Shown here piece by piece: positions 5,291-6,582 of a DNA stretch of 6,582 bases (its first letter is position 1; every line of letters begins with the position of its first letter). The position numbers and the translations under genes were made by a program. Below the pieces are notes generated by a model. That model was not told the DNA's origin and ran no database searches. It saw nothing but the letters and a program-made list of their open reading frames with translations. The stretch comes from Muribaculaceae bacterium (GTDB lineage Bacteria; Bacteroidota; Bacteroidia; Bacteroidales; Muribaculaceae): the NCBI GenBank assembly GCA_029062725.1, contig JAIDPP010000432.1, forward strand, positions 1 to 6,582. Reading direction: 5' to 3'.

Positions 5291-5333
5291 AAAAAAGGAG
5301 GCCGTATCTTTAAAGATACAGCCTCCTCTTTTT
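5291..5333 (-). terminator. Intrinsic terminator of the secreted repeat protein gene
   Basis: GGAGGC (5297-5302) pairs with GCCTCC (5321-5326) and GTATC (5304-5308) with GATAC (5315-5319), around a TTTAAA centre, with one C-A mismatch. Six A bases precede the stem and a T-rich run follows it. On the minus strand the hairpin is therefore followed by TTTTTT. It starts about 36 bases past the stop of the upstream gene. It would also work for plus-strand transcripts, and it separates the two minus-strand genes. Confidence 0.9.
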
Positions 5334-5368
5334 AGGTCCGGGCCGATTCCGGTCCGGATTATTTAAAA

Positions 5369-6547
5369 TCAGCGGATGATAATTCGCTTGCCGTTGATAA
5401 CGTAAATGCCGGGAGCGAGCGTGCGGAGCTGTTCAGCCGGAGCATCCTTCATCACAACGATACCATTCATGTTGACCACTGTCACAACCTCAGCATCGCC
5501 GAAGATGGAGTCAACCCATGTCGAGATACTTCCCTTCACGAGGAATGTGGCAGAAGCCTCTTTGGATTTCTTTCCATCGACAATAAATTTGCCTGCGGGG
5601 ATGAATATTGTGCTCTGACCTTCATCGGCTACCTTGGGATAGATGGAGAGTTCGATCTTGTTGTCCTCTCCCTCCACCTTCATCGGAGTGACGATGTAGG
5701 TATTGTCGGCCTCTGCCGCACGTCTTGCCGCACGTGCAACGGGCTCTTCGCCGTTTACTTTCACTGAGGTGTCGTGAGAGAGCGTGATGTCATCCACATC
5801 ATAGTCTATCTCGATATATTCGGCTTCGGGGAAGGTGATGAATACGTGTTCGAGAAGGGTCGGGATCTCATCCAGCGAACCGTGGGAGAATTCCATTCCC
5901 TCGTAGAGTCCTAACTTAAGGTTGTAAGAGAGCACTTTTTGTCCTACAACTACTGCTTTCTCATCTGTCGGAAGCGCCGCGGTGAATGTGCCTGTGGGCA
6001 CGGTCACTGTCAGATCTCCCTCGTATGTGATAGCCGGATCAAACAGGATTCGGGCCTGATTGCCGCTGATTCTGAAAGATACCTCTATATCCTCATCCTC
6101 AATGAGATTGTTGCCGTCGGCATCCGTCACGGTAATTTCCGGAGAGTCGGTAGCCGTGAGCGCGATATCATTAGCGAAAGTAAAGGTTATTCTTGCGAGT
6201 TCCTCGAGTTCCTCGGTCTTATCGGCCGGGTTGATGGAAGTGATCACGGTCGGATCCTGAACGATATATGTAAGCATACGTTCTCTGGATGCCACTCCCT
6301 CGCTGTCATTCTCATTGAGTTTGCAAAGGAATGTGCCGGCCTCAACCTTTATCTTGTAGGTTCCGCTCTTAGTGATTGCCGGAGAAATAGTGAGTGTTCC
6401 GGTATTGTCGGAAGCAGTGGCGGCCTCGATAGTGTAGCCCTCCAAAGGAGTCACTCCATCTTCAGCGAGCAGTGTCACTGCGCCGGAACCGCGTACAACC
6501 TCGGAGGCGTTGGCGTATGTCACAGTCACTTTGGAGAGTTCCGACAT
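5369..6547 (-). CDS. Secreted Ig-like repeat protein with T9SS-like C-terminal tail, N-terminus missing
   Basis: The C-terminal 392 residues of a larger exported protein, running off the right edge. Three beta-rich modules of roughly 100 residues follow each other. Each begins with a pattern like ELxxVTxTFAN (7-18 and 120-131, counting the five artefact residues; more diverged at 234-245) and closes with a strand ending in GTF or GKF (IKVEAGTF, VTVPTGTF, IFIPAGKF). The second module opens SINPAD, so the first has lost its own opening, which shows that the Met at 6547 is internal and not a start. The last 45 residues, from VVTVVNMNGIVVM to LAPGIYVINGKRIIIR, resemble the C-terminal sorting tails of Bacteroidales type IX secretion cargo. 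Export to the surface or medium is therefore likely, but the signal peptide is outside the window. Partner and ligand are unknown. Higher GC than the left half fits chromosomal backbone. Confidence 0.82.
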   Translation of the reverse strand: MSELSKVTVTYANASEVVRGSGAVTLLAEDGVTPLEGYTIEAATASDNTGTLTISPAITKSGTYKIKVEAGTFLCKLNENDSEGVASRERMLTYIVQDPTVITSINPADKTEELEELARITFTFANDIALTATDSPEITVTDADGNNLIEDEDIEVSFRISGNQARILFDPAITYEGDLTVTVPTGTFTAALPTDEKAVVVGQKVLSYNLKLGLYEGMEFSHGSLDEIPTLLEHVFITFPEAEYIEIDYDVDDITLSHDTSVKVNGEEPVARAARRAAEADNTYIVTPMKVEGEDNKIELSIYPKVADEGQSTIFIPAGKFIVDGKKSKEASATFLVKGSISTWVDSIFGDAEVVTVVNMNGIVVMKDAPAEQLRTLAPGIYVINGKRIIIR

Positions 6548-6582
6548 CTGTCTCTTATACACCTCACAGAGCCCACGAGACG
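6548..6582. other. Illumina Nextera adapter sequence (library artefact)
   Basis: CTGTCTCTTATACAC is the Tn5 mosaic end used in Nextera libraries, and GAGCCCACGAGAC (6569-6581) is the second-read adapter arm. Aligned without gaps to the standard 34-base adapter, only three positions differ, all between 6563 and 6568. Reading it backwards gives the peptide MYKRQ, a false start for the gene next to it. These bases do not belong to the organism. Confidence 0.96.

Noticed and set aside
5406..5618. Plus-strand frame within the secreted repeat protein gene, and a similar one at 6060-6260
   Set aside because: Both are antisense shadows with low-complexity Ser-rich translations.
6547..6562. GTG at 6562 or ATG at 6547 as the true start of the secreted protein
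   Set aside because: The first lies in adapter sequence; the second falls inside a repeat module whose opening SINPAD-like segment is missing.

Overview
The window looks like a short metagenomic contig from a gut-type Bacteroidales bacterium, with Muribaculaceae, Prevotella or Bacteroides relatives all possible. Four things point there: promoter boxes of the Bacteroidetes TAnnTTTG type in front of several genes, a TonB-dependent outer-membrane receptor remnant, a secreted repeat protein with a type IX-secretion-like C-terminal tail, and small phage- or mobile-element-type regulators (KilA-N, RhuM, DUF3853) that are common in this order. The last 35 bases are not biological. They match the Illumina Nextera transposase adapter, so the gene at the right edge is cut and its apparent first five codons are artefact.

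All convincing genes except the first lie on the minus strand, so transcription runs right to left. From the right: a secreted Ig-like repeat protein missing its N-terminus (5369-6547) ends at a strong hairpin terminator (5291-5333). Next comes an AlkD-family DNA alkylation repair glycosylase (4329-5093) with a long leader that contains a hairpin. Just downstream is a wrecked TonB-dependent receptor (3974-4297), in which the plug domain is joined directly to the last beta-strands of the barrel.

Left of that remnant the content becomes accessory. It holds a RhuM-type DNA-binding protein fused to a phospholipase-D-like domain (2986-3855), a DUF3853-type helix-turn-helix protein with a long unrecognised C-terminal extension (2107-2736), a HigB/HigA-like toxin-antitoxin pair behind a 26-bp palindromic operator candidate (1279-2077), a strongly AT-rich lipoprotein of unknown function (595-1236), and, convergent with it, a C-terminally truncated KilA-N protein (99-578).

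The genes do not form one pathway. The right part reads as chromosomal backbone with a decayed receptor. The left part reads as a mosaic island of phage- and plasmid-type regulators, an addiction module and cargo, with broken genes on both sides. No RNA gene, CRISPR array or intact insertion sequence was found. The best candidates for a less-described system are the RhuM-PLD fusion, the DUF3853 fusion and the toxin-antitoxin module with its palindrome.
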